A stretch of 64,000 bases of DNA from Ailurus styani (lineage: Eukaryota; Chordata; Mammalia; Carnivora; Ailuridae), in NCBI GenBank assembly GCA_002007465.1, contig LNAC01000767.1, forward strand, positions 649,657 through 713,656, written 5' to 3'. Below the pieces are notes generated by a model. It was given only the letters and a program-made list of their open reading frames with translations. It did not search any database and was not told the DNA's origin. Position 1 is the stretch's first letter. Every line of letters starts with the position of its first letter. Made by a program: the position numbers and the translations under genes. This document shows, piece after piece, positions 48,303 through 60,579 of this stretch.

Positions 48303-48501
48303 TTAAGGGAGCCTGGGTGACTCGGTGGGTTAAAGCCTCTGCCTTCAGCTCAGGTCATGATCTCAGGGTCCTGGGATCAAGCCCCATTATCAGGCTCTCT
48401 GCTCAGCAGGAAGCCTGCTTCCTCCTGTCTGCCTGCCTCTCTGCCTACTTGTAATCTCTCTCTCCTGTCAAAAAAATAAATAAAATCTTTAAAAAAACCC
48501 A
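48303..48501 (+). mobile_element. can-SINE (SINEC) at the LTR edge
   Basis: Head GGGAGCCTGGGTGACTCGG, tail AAAAAAATAAATAAAATCTTT. The target duplication AACAATACATTCA (48290-48302, 48502-48514) overlaps the last bases of the solo LTR, so the SINE is younger. Confidence 0.94.
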
Positions 48502-48918
48502 AACAATACATTCAGTATATATAATATGGGACAGCCAAGTGAGACTCAGAGAAATGGGGTTATCATGTGGCTCACCTTATCTCTAGACTTTCAGTTAAAT
48601 GAGCCGGTGATTTTGTTATCAGTTAAGCCAGTTTGAATCATATTTTCTGATATTTACAGTAGAAACTCCCTAATATGTGTCTAAGAATTATACATTTCTG
48701 GGCAATAAAAATATTATTTACAAATACTTTGAAAATTTTTCATGTAATTTCAATTCACAGTAACATGTTGCATTTTTTTGCATGTGTTTGATCATTAAGG
48801 AAAACTCATTAGAACTATTTTAATAGTTCAATTGGTATAGCAAAAATTTTCAGCAACTAGTTCAAAATCTTCAGTTTTTTAAAGATCTCTGATTGAAATA
48901 CAAAAAACGGTTGCATTG

Positions 48919-49108
48919 GAGGTGTCTGGGTGGCTCAGTCCGTTAAGCTTCTGCCTTCAGCTCAGGTCTTGATCTCAGGGTCCTGGGATCAAGGCCTGTG
49001 CTAGGCTCCCTGCTCAGCCAGGGGTCTGGTTCTCCCTCTTCCCTGTTTGCACTTTTTCTCTCATTCTCTCTCTCAAATAAATAAATATGAAATCTTAAAA
49101 AAAAAAAA
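48919..49108 (+). mobile_element. can-SINE (SINEC)
   Basis: Head GGTGTCTGGGTGGCTCAGTC, tail AAATAAATAAATATGAAATC and poly-A. Flanks ACGGTTGCATTG and GGCAGTTGCTTTG are a diverged duplication. Confidence 0.92.
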
Positions 49109-50095
49109 GGCAGTTGCTTTGCCTGAGGGAATGAAAGTAGGACTTTAAGTCTGAAATCAATGCACTCTGTAGACAAAAGTATCTATAGATCCATAATTGA
49201 GATTATTTACAGCTGGTCCCTTCTATTGACATTGCAATGTCTGAAATATGGACACAAATCTACAATCCTAAATTTTATTTAACTATTCTGTTCTATAGTT
49301 CAGATGCTATAAAGTATAATTTTGATTAAATAAGTCTAATTGTTTGACTTCAAGTAATTTCATGAGCCAGTTATATCCCACTATTATTAAAAAGAAAGTC
49401 ATTCCCCAAGTTATCTGAAGCTCTTTAGGAATCACTGTCCAATCATATTTTTTCCATTATTCCTTCAAAAAGAACCAGTGCCTTGAAATTAGATTTATCA
49501 TTTCCAAATACTGCTTTTTAATTTTATCAATGTATGTCTCTTTAAAGAACATAGTTTTCTTTAGTTTTGTGGATTATTTTAAATGTCATTATATGTTACA
49601 TATTAACTTTTCTTTCATATATCCTTGTCTTCTTCTGAATTTGCTTTTTGATAAATATCTCAAGATATATAAAATCACAGACATTCTTTCTTTGGTATCT
49701 TTAAGAAAATGTACTCATTTTCAATGTCTGCCAAAATAAATCTTGATAAAATTTGACATTATGATGTGTTAATATACTAGCAATAGCAAGCGAGATTGAA
49801 CTTTAAATCTAGCATATGTAATAATAATCTAGGCAAATAATTTCTGAGGATAAACTATGATCTGCCAACAAGGGGTAGTGCAAGTGTTGTTATTAGAAGG
49901 GTCTATAGCTCCCTAAATCTGGCTGAAAAGTTCTAAAGAAAAATAGAGCTTTTGGAAATGCTGTGAAGTAGAATTAGAGACAGGAATATGGAAATCATAT
50001 ATTTAATCTTTGTGAATTAATTATGTGACTTATGTGAATTAATTAATATTTGTGAATTCTTCCTATGTGTAAAACACTGTATTGGGGCCATATGC

Positions 50096-50157
50096 ATGTT
50101 ATATCAACAAGACTGAAAAATAAGCAATGTTATATCAACAAGACTGAAAAATAAGCA
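50096..50157. repeat. Perfect 31-bp tandem duplication
   Basis: The unit starts ATGTTATATCAACAAGACTG and ends AATAAGCA. Two identical copies are adjacent, which suggests a recent slippage or duplication event. Confidence 0.97.
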
Positions 50158-50184
50158 CCATTCTTATTAAGATTCCGAGTTGCT

Positions 50185-52095
50185 CAAGAACGCAGCGTTA
50201 AAAACGACAGGGTTCAAAATGGATCATAGACTTAAATGTAAAATGCAAAACCATATAACTTCCATTAGGTAACATAGAAGAAAAATCATAATCTGGGTTT
50301 GGTGATGACTTTTTAGACACAACACCACAAACATAATTTATAAAAGAAAAAATGGTAAGTTGGACCTTGCTAGGGAGCAAGAAGTCCTTTCCACTTCAAG
50401 GGTCCTTCTAGATAAACTAAGAGTCAAACTGATAAAAAAACAGGTTAACAGGAAAAAAGCAAACTTAATAGCATACCGATGGGGAATCCACACAGACATG
50501 GAAATCCCAAAGACAGAAAAAATGAGGTATATATGTCATTCTGAACTAAAGACAAGAATGTAGGGATTTGGGACTTCAGAGGAAAGGAAGGCACTTCACA
50601 GGGCAACAGGAAGAGCAGATGTTTGGTAATTAGATGCTTGCCCTGCCATACAGATGAGTCACTCAGATACAATTTATCTCTGCTAATAACTCTTAGTTTG
50701 GGAAAGACTCCCAACTAAAATTCTTCTTTGTAGTTAAGGGAGGGGTAAAAGTTTCTTTTGAGACCATAGGATCTCAACTTCCTTTAGCTCAGAATAATGT
50801 TCATGCCAAAGTGGCCCATCTTGGACCAGCCTGTCCTTGGTCCCTACAACTTTACTACAACTAAAAACTCTGCTCTAAAAAAGACACTGTTAAGAGTATA
50901 ATAAGATAAAGGACATACTAAGAGAAAATCATTATAAAATATGCATCTGAAAAAGGACTTGTTTCTAAAATATACTAAGAACTCTTAAACTCAACAAACA
51001 ATTCAGTTTAAAAAATGGAGAAAATATTTAAACAGATATTTCATCAAAGGGGATATAAAATGAGAAATACACGTAGGAAATGACGCACAGCAACATATAT
51101 TGTTGGAATTCCAAATAAGACAACAATGAGAAGTCACTGCATACTTATTAGAATGACTAAAATCCAAAACACTGATAATACTTAATGCTGGTGTGGCCTA
51201 GAGACAACAGGAACTCTTGTTCATTGCTGGTGAGAATGCAAATTGGCACAGCTACTTTGGAAGACAGCACAGCAATTTCTTACAAATGTAAACATACATA
51301 GGCTTACCACAAAATTCAGCACACTCCTAGACCTAGATATTTATCTAAATAAGTTGAAAATCTATGTACACACATAAAACCTGCACATGGATGTTTATAG
51401 TAGCCTATTAATAATTACCAAAAATTGGAATTAACAAAGTCATCATTCAATAGGTAAATAGAAAAATACCAAACACCTATAGTATATTTATATAATGGAA
51501 TATTATTCAGCTATAAAAAGAAGTGAGGTATCAAGCTATAAAAAGACGTAGAGGAAATTTAAATGCATACTGCTAAGTAACATAGAGGAAATCGAAATGC
51601 TTATTTATTACTAAGTAAAAAAAAACAGTCTCAAAAACTACACATATGATTCTATCTATATGACATTCTCGAAAGGGCAAAACAATAAAGACAATAAAAA
51701 GATCAGTATTGCCAGAGGATCAAGGGAGGGGAGGATGAATAGGTGGAACCCAGAGTGTTTTTAGGGCAGTGAAACTATTCTGTATGAAACAATAATGCTG
51801 AATGCATTTATCAAAACCTTTAGAGCTATACAACACAAAAAACGAAGCTTAATGTAAACCACGAACTGTAGCTAGCAATAATGTGTTAATATCAGTTAAT
51901 CAGTTATAATAAATGTAGCAAATTAATGTAAGATGTTAATAATAGGAGATACGATATTAATGAAAATTTTTAATAATAGGAGAAACTGTGTATGTGAAGG
52001 GGGCAAGAAGTTATATGGAAACACTGTATTTTCTGCACAATTTTCCTGTAATCCTAACATTGCTCTAATAAAAATAATAAAGTCTATATAAAAAA
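50185..52095 (+). mobile_element. L1M remnant, ORF2 C-terminus to 3' end, split by an LTR
   Basis: ORF2-derived text (GGATCATAGACTTAAATGTA, AGACACTGTTAAGAGT, GGAATATTATTCAGCTATAA) leads to an L1M 3' UTR ending with GATGTTAATAATAGGAG-type text and CTCTAATAAAAATAATAAAG. The LTR at 50368-50848 sits at the point where L1 reads ...TTGGACCT|ACTT... on both sides. Confidence 0.85.
50368..50848 (-). mobile_element. Solo ERV-type LTR (481 bp) inside L1
   Basis: On the minus strand it starts TGTAGGGACCAAGGACAGGC and ends CTTGCTCCCTAGCA, so the ends are TG and CA. The flanks ACCT (50364-50367) and ACTT (50849-50852) are a near-perfect 4-bp target duplication, typical of class I ERVs. It is related to the LTR at 47855-48293. 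No internal region remains. Confidence 0.82.
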
Positions 52096-53051
52096 GTATT
52101 CAGAAAAAAAAGGGCAGGGCTAGAATTTGAACCAGATCAATACCTGATTATGGAGAAGACAAAACCTGAAATTGCATGTGAACAGAGAAGAAATAATCAA
52201 TCAACTAAGGATACATTAAAATAAGAAAGTGTGAAACCCAAACAGAAGATGCAAATTAACCAAAAGAATGTGGGATTCTGAGAACAGGCAGAAACACAGA
52301 TGAAGTGGTTTCAATAATTAAGCAGAACTAGACAAGGAAAAAGTGTCCTTTTCAAGAAATCTGTTTCTTTAAAAAAAATAACTTGAATCAAGTACATAAT
52401 TTAAATGAAAATGAATGCAATACATGTCTCTCTAAAAGTTGGTACTAAAGGATGGATCCACTGACTGAAAATAACAAGACAGAGGTTCAATAGCATTCTA
52501 AACCATAAGCAAGTATGTGGAAATCAGGACAAGAATATTTAGTAGTTATTTTAAAAAATACATTTCAAACCAGAATTTAAAAAAATGGTTAGGTATATGC
52601 ATATTTATTCATTATAACATTAACTGAATGAACAGTCATTAATTTATTTACTCACATGCCTTCATTAGGTTCTTGAACCTAATGCATGCAGGACACTTGG
52701 TGTACAATAGCATTCTAACAAAATAAAACACATTTGCATAATTCTAGCAAAGGAAAGGGACATAAAATAAAGAAACGGATTTAAATAACCTAAAATTGAA
52801 AATCATGGTAAGTCCAGTAAGAAAAGAATACGGGATATTGGATTGGGAATAAGAGCAGTTTATTATTGTCCATTTTAAGTTGATATCCAAGTCTTAAGGA
52901 GCTCAGGAAAAGGGATGAGAGATAGGAAAAATTATAGCACATCAGGCAGAAGGAATAGCAAAACAAAAACAAAAACAAAACAAAACCCTTCAATGTGTTT
53001 GAAACAGTGAAGGAATACTAGTATAAGGTTTGGTGCTAAAATTAGAATTAT

Positions 53052-53092
53052 ATATACATGCGTGCGTGTGTGTGTGTGTGTGTGTATGTACA
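53052..53092. repeat. (TG)n microsatellite
   Basis: ATGCGTGCGTGTGTGTGTGT run ending TGTATGTACACA. A simple repeat. Confidence 0.93.
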
Positions 53093-53137
53093 CAGATGTT
53101 TTCCCCTTTAATTATTTTTAATTAAAAAATATTTTGA

Positions 53138-53331
53138 GGGCGCCTGGGTGGCTCAGTGGGTTAAAGCCTCTGCTTTCGGCCCAGGTCATGATCTCAGGGT
53201 CCTGGGATCGAGGCCCGCATCGGGCTCTCTGCTCAGCAGGGAGCCTGCTTCCCCCTCTCTCTCTGCCTGCCTCTCTGCCTCCTTGTGATCTCTCTCCCTC
53301 TGTGAAATAAATAAATAAAATCTTTAAAAAA
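53138..53331 (+). mobile_element. can-SINE (SINEC)
   Basis: Near-consensus copy with head GGGCGCCTGGGTGGCTCAGT. Duplication AAAAAATATTTTGA on both sides (53124-53137, ending 53345). Antisense to EYS. Confidence 0.95.
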
Positions 53332-53503
53332 AAAAAATATTTTGAGAGCCATTTATATTTATTTTGTTCTTCTAAGGTTATAATACATGCTAAAATAATA
53401 GTTGTATTCTCATTACAGTGTAAGTCAAGGATTAATGACTTGCCGCAATACCACAGAAGTCCTAACCTCCAGTGTATTATAAAGGAATATAGGGAAATGT
53501 TTA

Positions 53504-53702
53504 TTTTTATTTTTTAAAGATTTTATTTATTTATTTGACAGAGCGAGAGAGATCACAAGTACGCAGAGAGGCAGGCAGAGAGAGAAGAGGAGGCAGGCTC
53601 CCTGCTGAGCATGGAGCCCAATGCAGGCCTCAATACCAGGACCCTGAGATCATGACCTGAGCTGAGGCAGAGGCTTTAACCCATTGAGCCACCCAGGTGC
53701 CC
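53504..53702 (-). mobile_element. can-SINE (SINEC)
   Basis: T-rich tail, AGATTTTATTTATTTATTTG, GA-rich middle, head complement GAGCCACCCAGGTGCC. Flanks TAGGGAAATGTTTA and TAGGAAACGTTTA. Confidence 0.95.
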
Positions 53703-53962
53703 TAGGAAACGTTTAGAATCCTACTATATTTTATGTGAAGTAAACCCCCAAAATCACATTTCATAAGATTTTTATTGAACTTCCCAAAATATTTCAAGTG
53801 ATTGTAAGCCATAAACACAATCTCTTTCACGAAAAATTAAAGTGCCAACATAATATTTACAACTTTTGAAAAAGGAGAAAGGTAGATCTCTAAATGATTG
53901 GTATTGGTAAAGAATTGTTATAGTAGGGTATGCATTGTGATTTACTTTAAAAATCAAGACTA

Positions 53963-54164
53963 GGGCGCCTGGGTGGCTCAGTGGGTTAAAGCCGCTGCCT
54001 TCGGCTCAGGTCATGGTCCCAGGGTCCTGGGATCGAGGCCCGCATCGGGCTCTCTGCTCGGCAGGGAGCCTGCTTCCTCTTCTCTCCTCTCTCTCTGCCT
54101 GCCTCTCTGCCTACTTGCAATCTCTCTCTCTGTGTCAAATGAATAAATAAAATTTAAAAAAAAA
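53963..54164 (+). mobile_element. can-SINE (SINEC), young
   Basis: Near-consensus copy with a long poly-A tail and a perfect 14-bp duplication AAAAATCAAGACTA (53949-53962, 54165-54178). It carries the GAATAAATAAAA tail variant also seen in the copy at 9641. Confidence 0.97.
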
Positions 54165-55661
54165 AAAAATCAAGACTAAATATGAAGAATATTTAGGCTA
54201 TACGAATCTTAAGTTCTGATAAAAGAAAACATGTTTTCTTCTGAAGAGAAATTTTTTTTTCATATTGAAGTCGAAGAAAAAAGATATGCTTCCGTTTTTT
54301 AATATGGGAATAGGGAAACATAATGCGGCATTCTTCAAGTATGGCTTTGCAAAAGATAAAGAAATGTTCAAATGAACATCTCTTAACTGATTCTGCATGA
54401 AAATTGAGAGTATAAAGTAACGTGGTAACTCTGTGGAAAAAAAGTTTCTTGACTAGCTCACATAATATGCTGCAGACAAAGATCTAGAAGAAAAATCATG
54501 GAATGGATTTCTAATTCTTGTTTAAGCCTTTGCTACATTTCAGTTGTCTTATTATTTTGGAAACTGCTGAATCCCAGCACGCATTGGAAATATTAGCAAA
54601 TTTTTTTAGCCAAAAAATATGTGAAAAATAAATTAATTTGACAAAACATACCAAAGATATCTTAAATATTTTAATGTTCTCATAGGCATCTAGAAATATG
54701 AAGGTCTGTTTCATTATCCACGTTAGGTAACCTGCAAAGTATTTTACCTTCAGAGTAAAATATCTGCATATTTACTATTATAAGGTGCATTTAGGAAATG
54801 TGCATATTATCTTAAAAATTTTTTTTCTATATTTTCAATGACAAACAATACTGTTTTACAGAGGTGAGAATTATTCTAATCAAAGCCACTTCCACATTTA
54901 TGCTAATTTGGGAGTAAATGATCATCTACAAAGAAAAGAAATAAGCATAAAGAGAACTAACAACACAGATTTCCAATATACTAGAAAAATCTGTCAATTT
55001 ATCTGCATGATCAATTCATACAGAATAAAACAATTTTGTATAATAAATGTAGATATATAAGTTTTCATCATTAAATTTATATTGAGACTCCTTGGTATCA
55101 GAAAAAGCATAACATGGAACAATTATTTTATCACTGAGAGGGAAAAGAACAGCAGGTGACTATCAGAAATAATGGAAAGTGTTGAGTTCTGGAGAAAGAA
55201 GTCTTACATTCAATACCACTTTTGTTAATAACATCTCATTGGGAAAATTAATTGATCTATATAACTTGGTTTTCTCATGAATGAAATAGGAATGATATCA
55301 GTACATCACCAGACCATAGTTATACTAAAAGACAAATTAGAACCAGTTATAAAAATTCTTTGTTAAAAAATATATGAACATACATTTATTTTTTGTGCTG
55401 GAAAGAAATGTATTGGTGTTTTTTTTAATAGTTTACTCAGAGATTATTACAAAGGCACAATATTTGAAAGTCCAATAAATAGGAAGAAAGAGGGTGGAAA
55501 TGATCTATGAAGAGACACAGAAAATTTTCTGAATTAATAGATACACTCTGTATCTTGATTTTGGTGGTATTTTACGGGTAAATACAATAGCCAAAACTCT
55601 TTTAACTGAGTATATAAGATCTTTATATTTTAAACTATGCTCTATTTTTTTAAAAATAACG

Positions 55662-55845
55662 GGGGGCCTGGGTAGCTGAACTAGTTAAACATCAAACTCT
55701 TGACTTCAGCTCAGGTCATGATCTCTGGGTCCTAAGATTGAGGCTGGCCAGGGTCCTTAGCAGGGAGTCTGCTTGATTCTCTTTCTTCTTCTCCCTCTGC
55801 CCTTCCCCCTGTTCTCCTTCTGTCAAATAAATACATCAATCTAAA
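55662..55845 (+). mobile_element. can-SINE (SINEC), old
   Basis: GGGGGGCCTGGGTAGCTGAA head and ACTTCAGCTCAGGTCATGAT, with a CT-rich middle and AAATAAATACATCAATCTAA tail. Strongly diverged. Confidence 0.88.
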
Positions 55846-55896
55846 AAAATTAAAACTTAAAAACGATTGAGTACCTTATGTAGAGGCTGTTCTCTC

Positions 55897-56079
55897 TCTT
55901 TTTAAGATTTTATTTATTTATTTGAGAATGACAGAGCACAAGTTCGGGGAGGAGCGGAGGGAGAAGGACAGGCAGACTCCCCACTGATTGGGAAGCCCAA
56001 TGCAGGACTTGATCGGAGAACCCTATGTTCATGACCTGAGTTGAAGTCAGATGCTTAACTTACTGAGCCATCCAAGTGC
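55897..56079 (-). mobile_element. can-SINE (SINEC), old
   Basis: TTTTTAAGATTTTATTTATT tail complement and TACTGAGCCATCCAAGTGCT head complement. Flanks GGCTGTTCTCTCT and GGGCTGTTTCTCTT. Confidence 0.88.
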
Positions 56080-56851
56080 TTCAGGGCTGTTTCTCTTAAA
56101 AGATTGCCCTGTCTACTCCGTGGAAATAAAGGAAACAGTAAGGGAAGATAGGCTACTTAGAAAAATGAGAAAAGTGCTGGGGACTTGTGTACTTGATTAT
56201 ACTGTATTATTATTATTTTTAAGAAGACGACTTGAAATTCTGATTAATGACCTTTTTAGAAAAAAAAGAAAATACAGATTTTGCTATAAAAAAGATTAAC
56301 ATTTACATATTTTCCCTTTTATCCACAGTTCAATAAAAAGTAATTTTATTAGCAAAACCCTTAATCCTGAATTTTATATTTTGTGCCTGTCATAATCGTT
56401 GCTCTCACATGCAGTATCACATCTGAGACAAACAATGACTGGTAGTTTTCAAATCATTTCTAATGAACCATTTCTGTGATTTTGGATTATTTTGTTTTTA
56501 TTTTTTATTATTCTTCAATTTTCAAATTTCTAGGGCTTTGCATAAAACAAGTCAACATTTAAAAAGAAAAAAAACAACAACAAATGTTATAGACAAGCAA
56601 ACAAACCCATTCTAAGACAATAACATTTTTCATCTGCACTTTTATTAGGGTTTTACATGAAATAATGAGATAATGTCATGCAAGTATTTTTTCTAATTAT
56701 TGTTTTAAATAATAAAAATGATATTTAAATATGATCTTACATAGCTCTGTGAATAAAATTCAAGAGATTTTTATGTATAACTCTTCTAAAGTAAAAAATT
56801 CTGAACCGCTACATTTATATAAAATGTTTTAATATCTGTACCTGGAATACA

Positions 56852-57130
56852 TTAGGGCGTTATCATTTGAGTTGTGCCCTCTAAAGATCTTGAAGTGTTA
56901 ATCCCCAGTACCTCAAAATCCGACCTCTTTTGCAAATTGGGTCTTTACAGAGGTAATCAAATTAAAGTGAGCTCATTAGGGTTGGTCTTAATCCAGTATG
57001 ACTGATGTCTTAGCAAAAAAGGGGAAATGAACAGAGACATGCGCACAGGAAGAATGCTATGAGATAAAGGCAGAGATTGCAGTGATACACCAGAAGCTAA
57101 GGAATATTCAATATTGCCCTAGCAAACTAA
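56852..57130 (+). mobile_element. MaLR-type LTR fragment (MLT1-like)
   Basis: AAGTGTTAATCCCCAGTACC, TTGGGTCTTTACAGAGGTAA and AAAGGCAGAGATTGCAGTG follow the MLT1/MST-type LTR order as I know it. The 3' part is missing. Confidence 0.7.
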
Positions 57131-57560
57131 TACAAAGTGTGTAGGGGGGGGGTTGAAGCTGGGAAACCAGAACTTGATTTATTCTGGAAAACAACGCGGT
57201 GCCATATAAAACTGTCTCTTTCCTCCTACTTTTCAACCCAGCTTTCAGTGAAGTAAGAGAGTTCATTTATTCATTCAAAAAATGGCTTTCGAATATGATT
57301 TTACTTTATCACTATCTTCAAATAACATAATACCATGCCTTATGTAACATAAGAGCCTTACTAAAAGTACAGTGATTTTCTCTTTCTTTCCTTTATACTA
57401 TTGTTATCAAAAAGCAATTTTACTTAATCAGTGAATTCTAAAGCCTATTTGTAAAGTTATAATTGGTCATAGGATGTATTCACCTGTCAAAGAAAGTATA
57501 CTTACTCCTTGAGTTATTCTTTTTTTGATGAAATTGGAACTATGCCAGGTTCCGACTTTT

Positions 57561-57769
57561 CTTTTTTTTTTTTTTAAAGATTTTATTTATTCATTTTGAC
57601 ACAGAGAGAGAGATTACAAGTAGGCAGAGAGGCAGGCAGAGAGAGAGGAGAGAAGAGGAAGCAGGCTCCCTGCCGAGCAGGGAGCCCGATGTGGGCCTCG
57701 ATCCCAGGACCCTGGGATCATGACCTGAGCCGAAGGCAGTGGCTTTAACGCACTGAGCCACCCAGGTGC
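57561..57769 (-). mobile_element. can-SINE (SINEC)
   Basis: T-rich tail, TTTATTTATTCATTTTGACA, GA-rich middle, head complement ending GAGCCACCCAGGTGCC. Duplication CCAGGTTCCGACTTTT / CCAGGTTCTGACTTTT. Confidence 0.96.
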
Positions 57770-57934
57770 CCAGGTTCTGACTTTTCCATTGAGGAAAGGA
57801 TAACTATTTAGTCTTTCATAAATTCGTTGGAACCACTGTGATGGCTGTTCTCCCTTGATTACTGAGGGTAGGCAGTGACAGACAATACATGTATGATTTC
57901 ATATTAAACACAAGACCAGTTCAAAGTCATCTGA

Positions 57935-58140
57935 AACCATGAATTTGGAGTCACTCACACCTCGGTCTGATATTTAGGTTTGGCACTTTCTAACACTGTG
58001 ATTTTCCTTAAGTTACTGAAAACATCCATGTCTTGGTTCTCTCTTATGTAAAATGGGCATATACAAAGCCTCACTGAGAGATTTTATTCTAGTACAAAAT
58101 GATACGAACTAGAAGTGTCTGGTGCATATAGTCTCATCAA
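57935..58140 (+). mobile_element. MIR element
   Basis: TTTGGAGTCACTCACACCTC, TGATTTTCCTTAAGTTACT, TTATGTAAAATGGGCATATA and TGTCTGGTGCATATAG follow the MIR order from tRNA-like head to 3' part. Confidence 0.78.
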
Positions 58141-58219
58141 TTGCTTCTGTGTATGTAATATTAAATATGTCCACAAAAACAATTTGATAAAATCTATCTA
58201 AATATAAGGCTGACACATT

Positions 58220-58430
58220 TTGATTTAGCATTTTCAATTCTAGGAATTATCGTCCAAATATACAAATACATGTCTGCAAAGAAGCACACATAATTAATTT
58301 CCCCCAAAAAATAGTTTACACTGGAAAAGATTAAAAATTGCCTAAGTGGTCACTATGTTATATACATAAAATAAATTATGGTGTAGCTATCCAAAAAGAA
58401 GGTGAAAGATCTATATACCAACACATATTT
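58220..58430 (+). mobile_element. Ancient L1 remnant (late ORF2)
   Basis: TTCAATTCTAGGAATTATCG, then AAAATTGCCTAAGTGGTCAC and AAATAAATTATGGTGTAGCT parallel late L1 ORF2 text (TTCCACTTCTAGGAATT, ATAAATTATGGTACAT). Strongly diverged. Confidence 0.6.
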
Positions 58431-59809
58431 TGTTCAAAATTCTGGTTTTCATAAAGGAAAAATCTTCATCTGCTAAAAATAGATATTATATTGCCTATTG
58501 TCTGGAATAAAATTCTGTTATGGTCTTAACTTTTATATTAGTAATTATTTTACTTTTATATTAGCAGTTTGGGCTCCTATACATAAACTAGGTAAAACAA
58601 AAACAAAATTTTTAAAAAGAAAAAAAAAACTAGTAAAACACTGTAATTTTGTATTATCACTCAATATGTTAAAAACATGTTGATCAACATAGATTTTTAC
58701 TTCTACTCATTAAATTGCAAACTTTTTTTTCAGTTATGTCCATAAAAAATTTAAAACATTTCCTTATAAGAAGCATGAAAAGTTTAATACATAGTGTTTC
58801 ATAATTTAAGGCATCTAGGATGCATTTACATAAATTATAAACCAAGAAGAAGGAAAAGAAATCATATGGTCAACTGGGAACAAACCTTCACGTTGTCTGA
58901 AAGTCTACTTTGTACTGTCCATAAGATAAGCAGGCCAAAGCATCAACACGGATGCCAATTACACAGAGAGCAAAGGAGCCAGATGCTATTGGCAAAACAT
59001 GCTCCAGAGTGTGGCATCTGGGTCCAATAACTGCCATACAGAGCCCCATCTGTAGCTAAAGCTGTTGACTCTGCTTTGGGGGAAGAAAAATCAGAAATAA
59101 AGAAGGCAGTTAAATTCTAAACCATGCCAGGAATAGCAGAAGGCAGGTTGCAGTCAGCATTCAAATTACATCCTTAGCCCATTTTGCTTTTTAATGTCTT
59201 GAAACTGTGTAAACACTAAACTACGTTAACTCCAGTTGTTTAGAGATGAGCACATACAGGTAAGTTCAGTAACTCAGAACACATAGATCAGCTAAAGAGA
59301 TCCAATATTCCCGCAAATACTCATTTTCCTAACTCTTTTTGTTCTCAAGGAATATAAACATATAGTCAATGAAATACAATTTTCATTTGATCTATTAAAA
59401 TGTATGCTATGTTAAGCACTCATTATGGTGTGCAATGTGAATTTCTTCAAAAGCAGGAAATTTAAGAATCTTCACTGAAATTTCTGATGTTTTCTTTGGA
59501 CTCTGCACAAAATGAAGTAAGAGATTCTTTGTATCTTTTACTGAGAGTTCTGAAATTTTTGTTCAGTGGAAATTTGTGAGAAACCTTCAAGAGTTCGAAA
59601 CTTTAACTAAACTCTATCTTAATTAAAGAATAATGTAATCTCTTTTTAGTGGTCTCCATTTACTATATGCATAAATATATAAAAGGAAATGACTTAATAT
59701 CAATATGATCCTACAGATTCATCATTTATAAAATGTTGCTCTAGTCTTATTCATACATATAGTTTTGAAAACATGATAAATGTTGGGAGTAATAAAAACT
59801 AGTGATACT

Positions 59810-60045
59810 TAGAGTTTAATACATATCAAGAAATGAGCTAAATACTTTGTGCACGAGAATTTTATTTAATTATCATCATAAATCTGTGAAGTATAACTAT
59901 TATTATTTATATTTTCTAGGTTAAAAAAAAACCTGAAAGCTTAAGGATATAAATAACCCAATTCACAGTAATCTTTAAGGATAGAACCAAACTTGATAAC
60001 CTATATCCAGATACTCTAACCCTAGAATCCATGCTTTCTCTTTCC
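59810..60045 (-). mobile_element. MIR element
   Basis: AATTATCATCATAAATCTGT, GTATAACTATTATTATTTAT and GATAGAACCAAACTTGATAA are the complement of MIR (AACCCTGTGAGGTAGG, ATTATTATCCCC). Nearly full length but diverged. Confidence 0.65.
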
Positions 60046-60579
60046 CTGTCTCTGTCCTCTCTTTCTCCCATATAAGTAATATAAAACATAATTTGGATGG
60101 TCACTTCAGTAATGGCAGAAGAAAGACTTCCGACAATCTACTCCTTCTTAAAAGAAATAAGAACACTGGCAACATGGTCAGATCAACTTTCCCAGAACTC
60201 TGTAAATTAACTAAAGGCTTGCAAAAGTCTGAGAAGTGTTTATTCAAGAAAAATGGTTGACTCTCATAAGCATAGTCACATAGTGGTTACTTGCAGTATT
60301 CCCATCCCTTTTCCCCAGCTCTGCAAAAGACTTGAAAACCAACAGCACTGCAATTATGGCAACAGTGAAACCAACAGCCTAATATCCAATGAGGAGCAGG
60401 ACAAGTTTGGAGCTCACCCAAAAGATCTTTCCCAGGAATGTCATTATTTCATTGGTCTGGTAACTGTATGAAAAGTTACATTTTTAGGAATAGACTTTAT
60501 TTGATCTGACTCAAAGCTTACTCTCTTCAAAAAGCCATATATAAAGGGTATTTATAAATAACAATCAGTAATAATTGCC

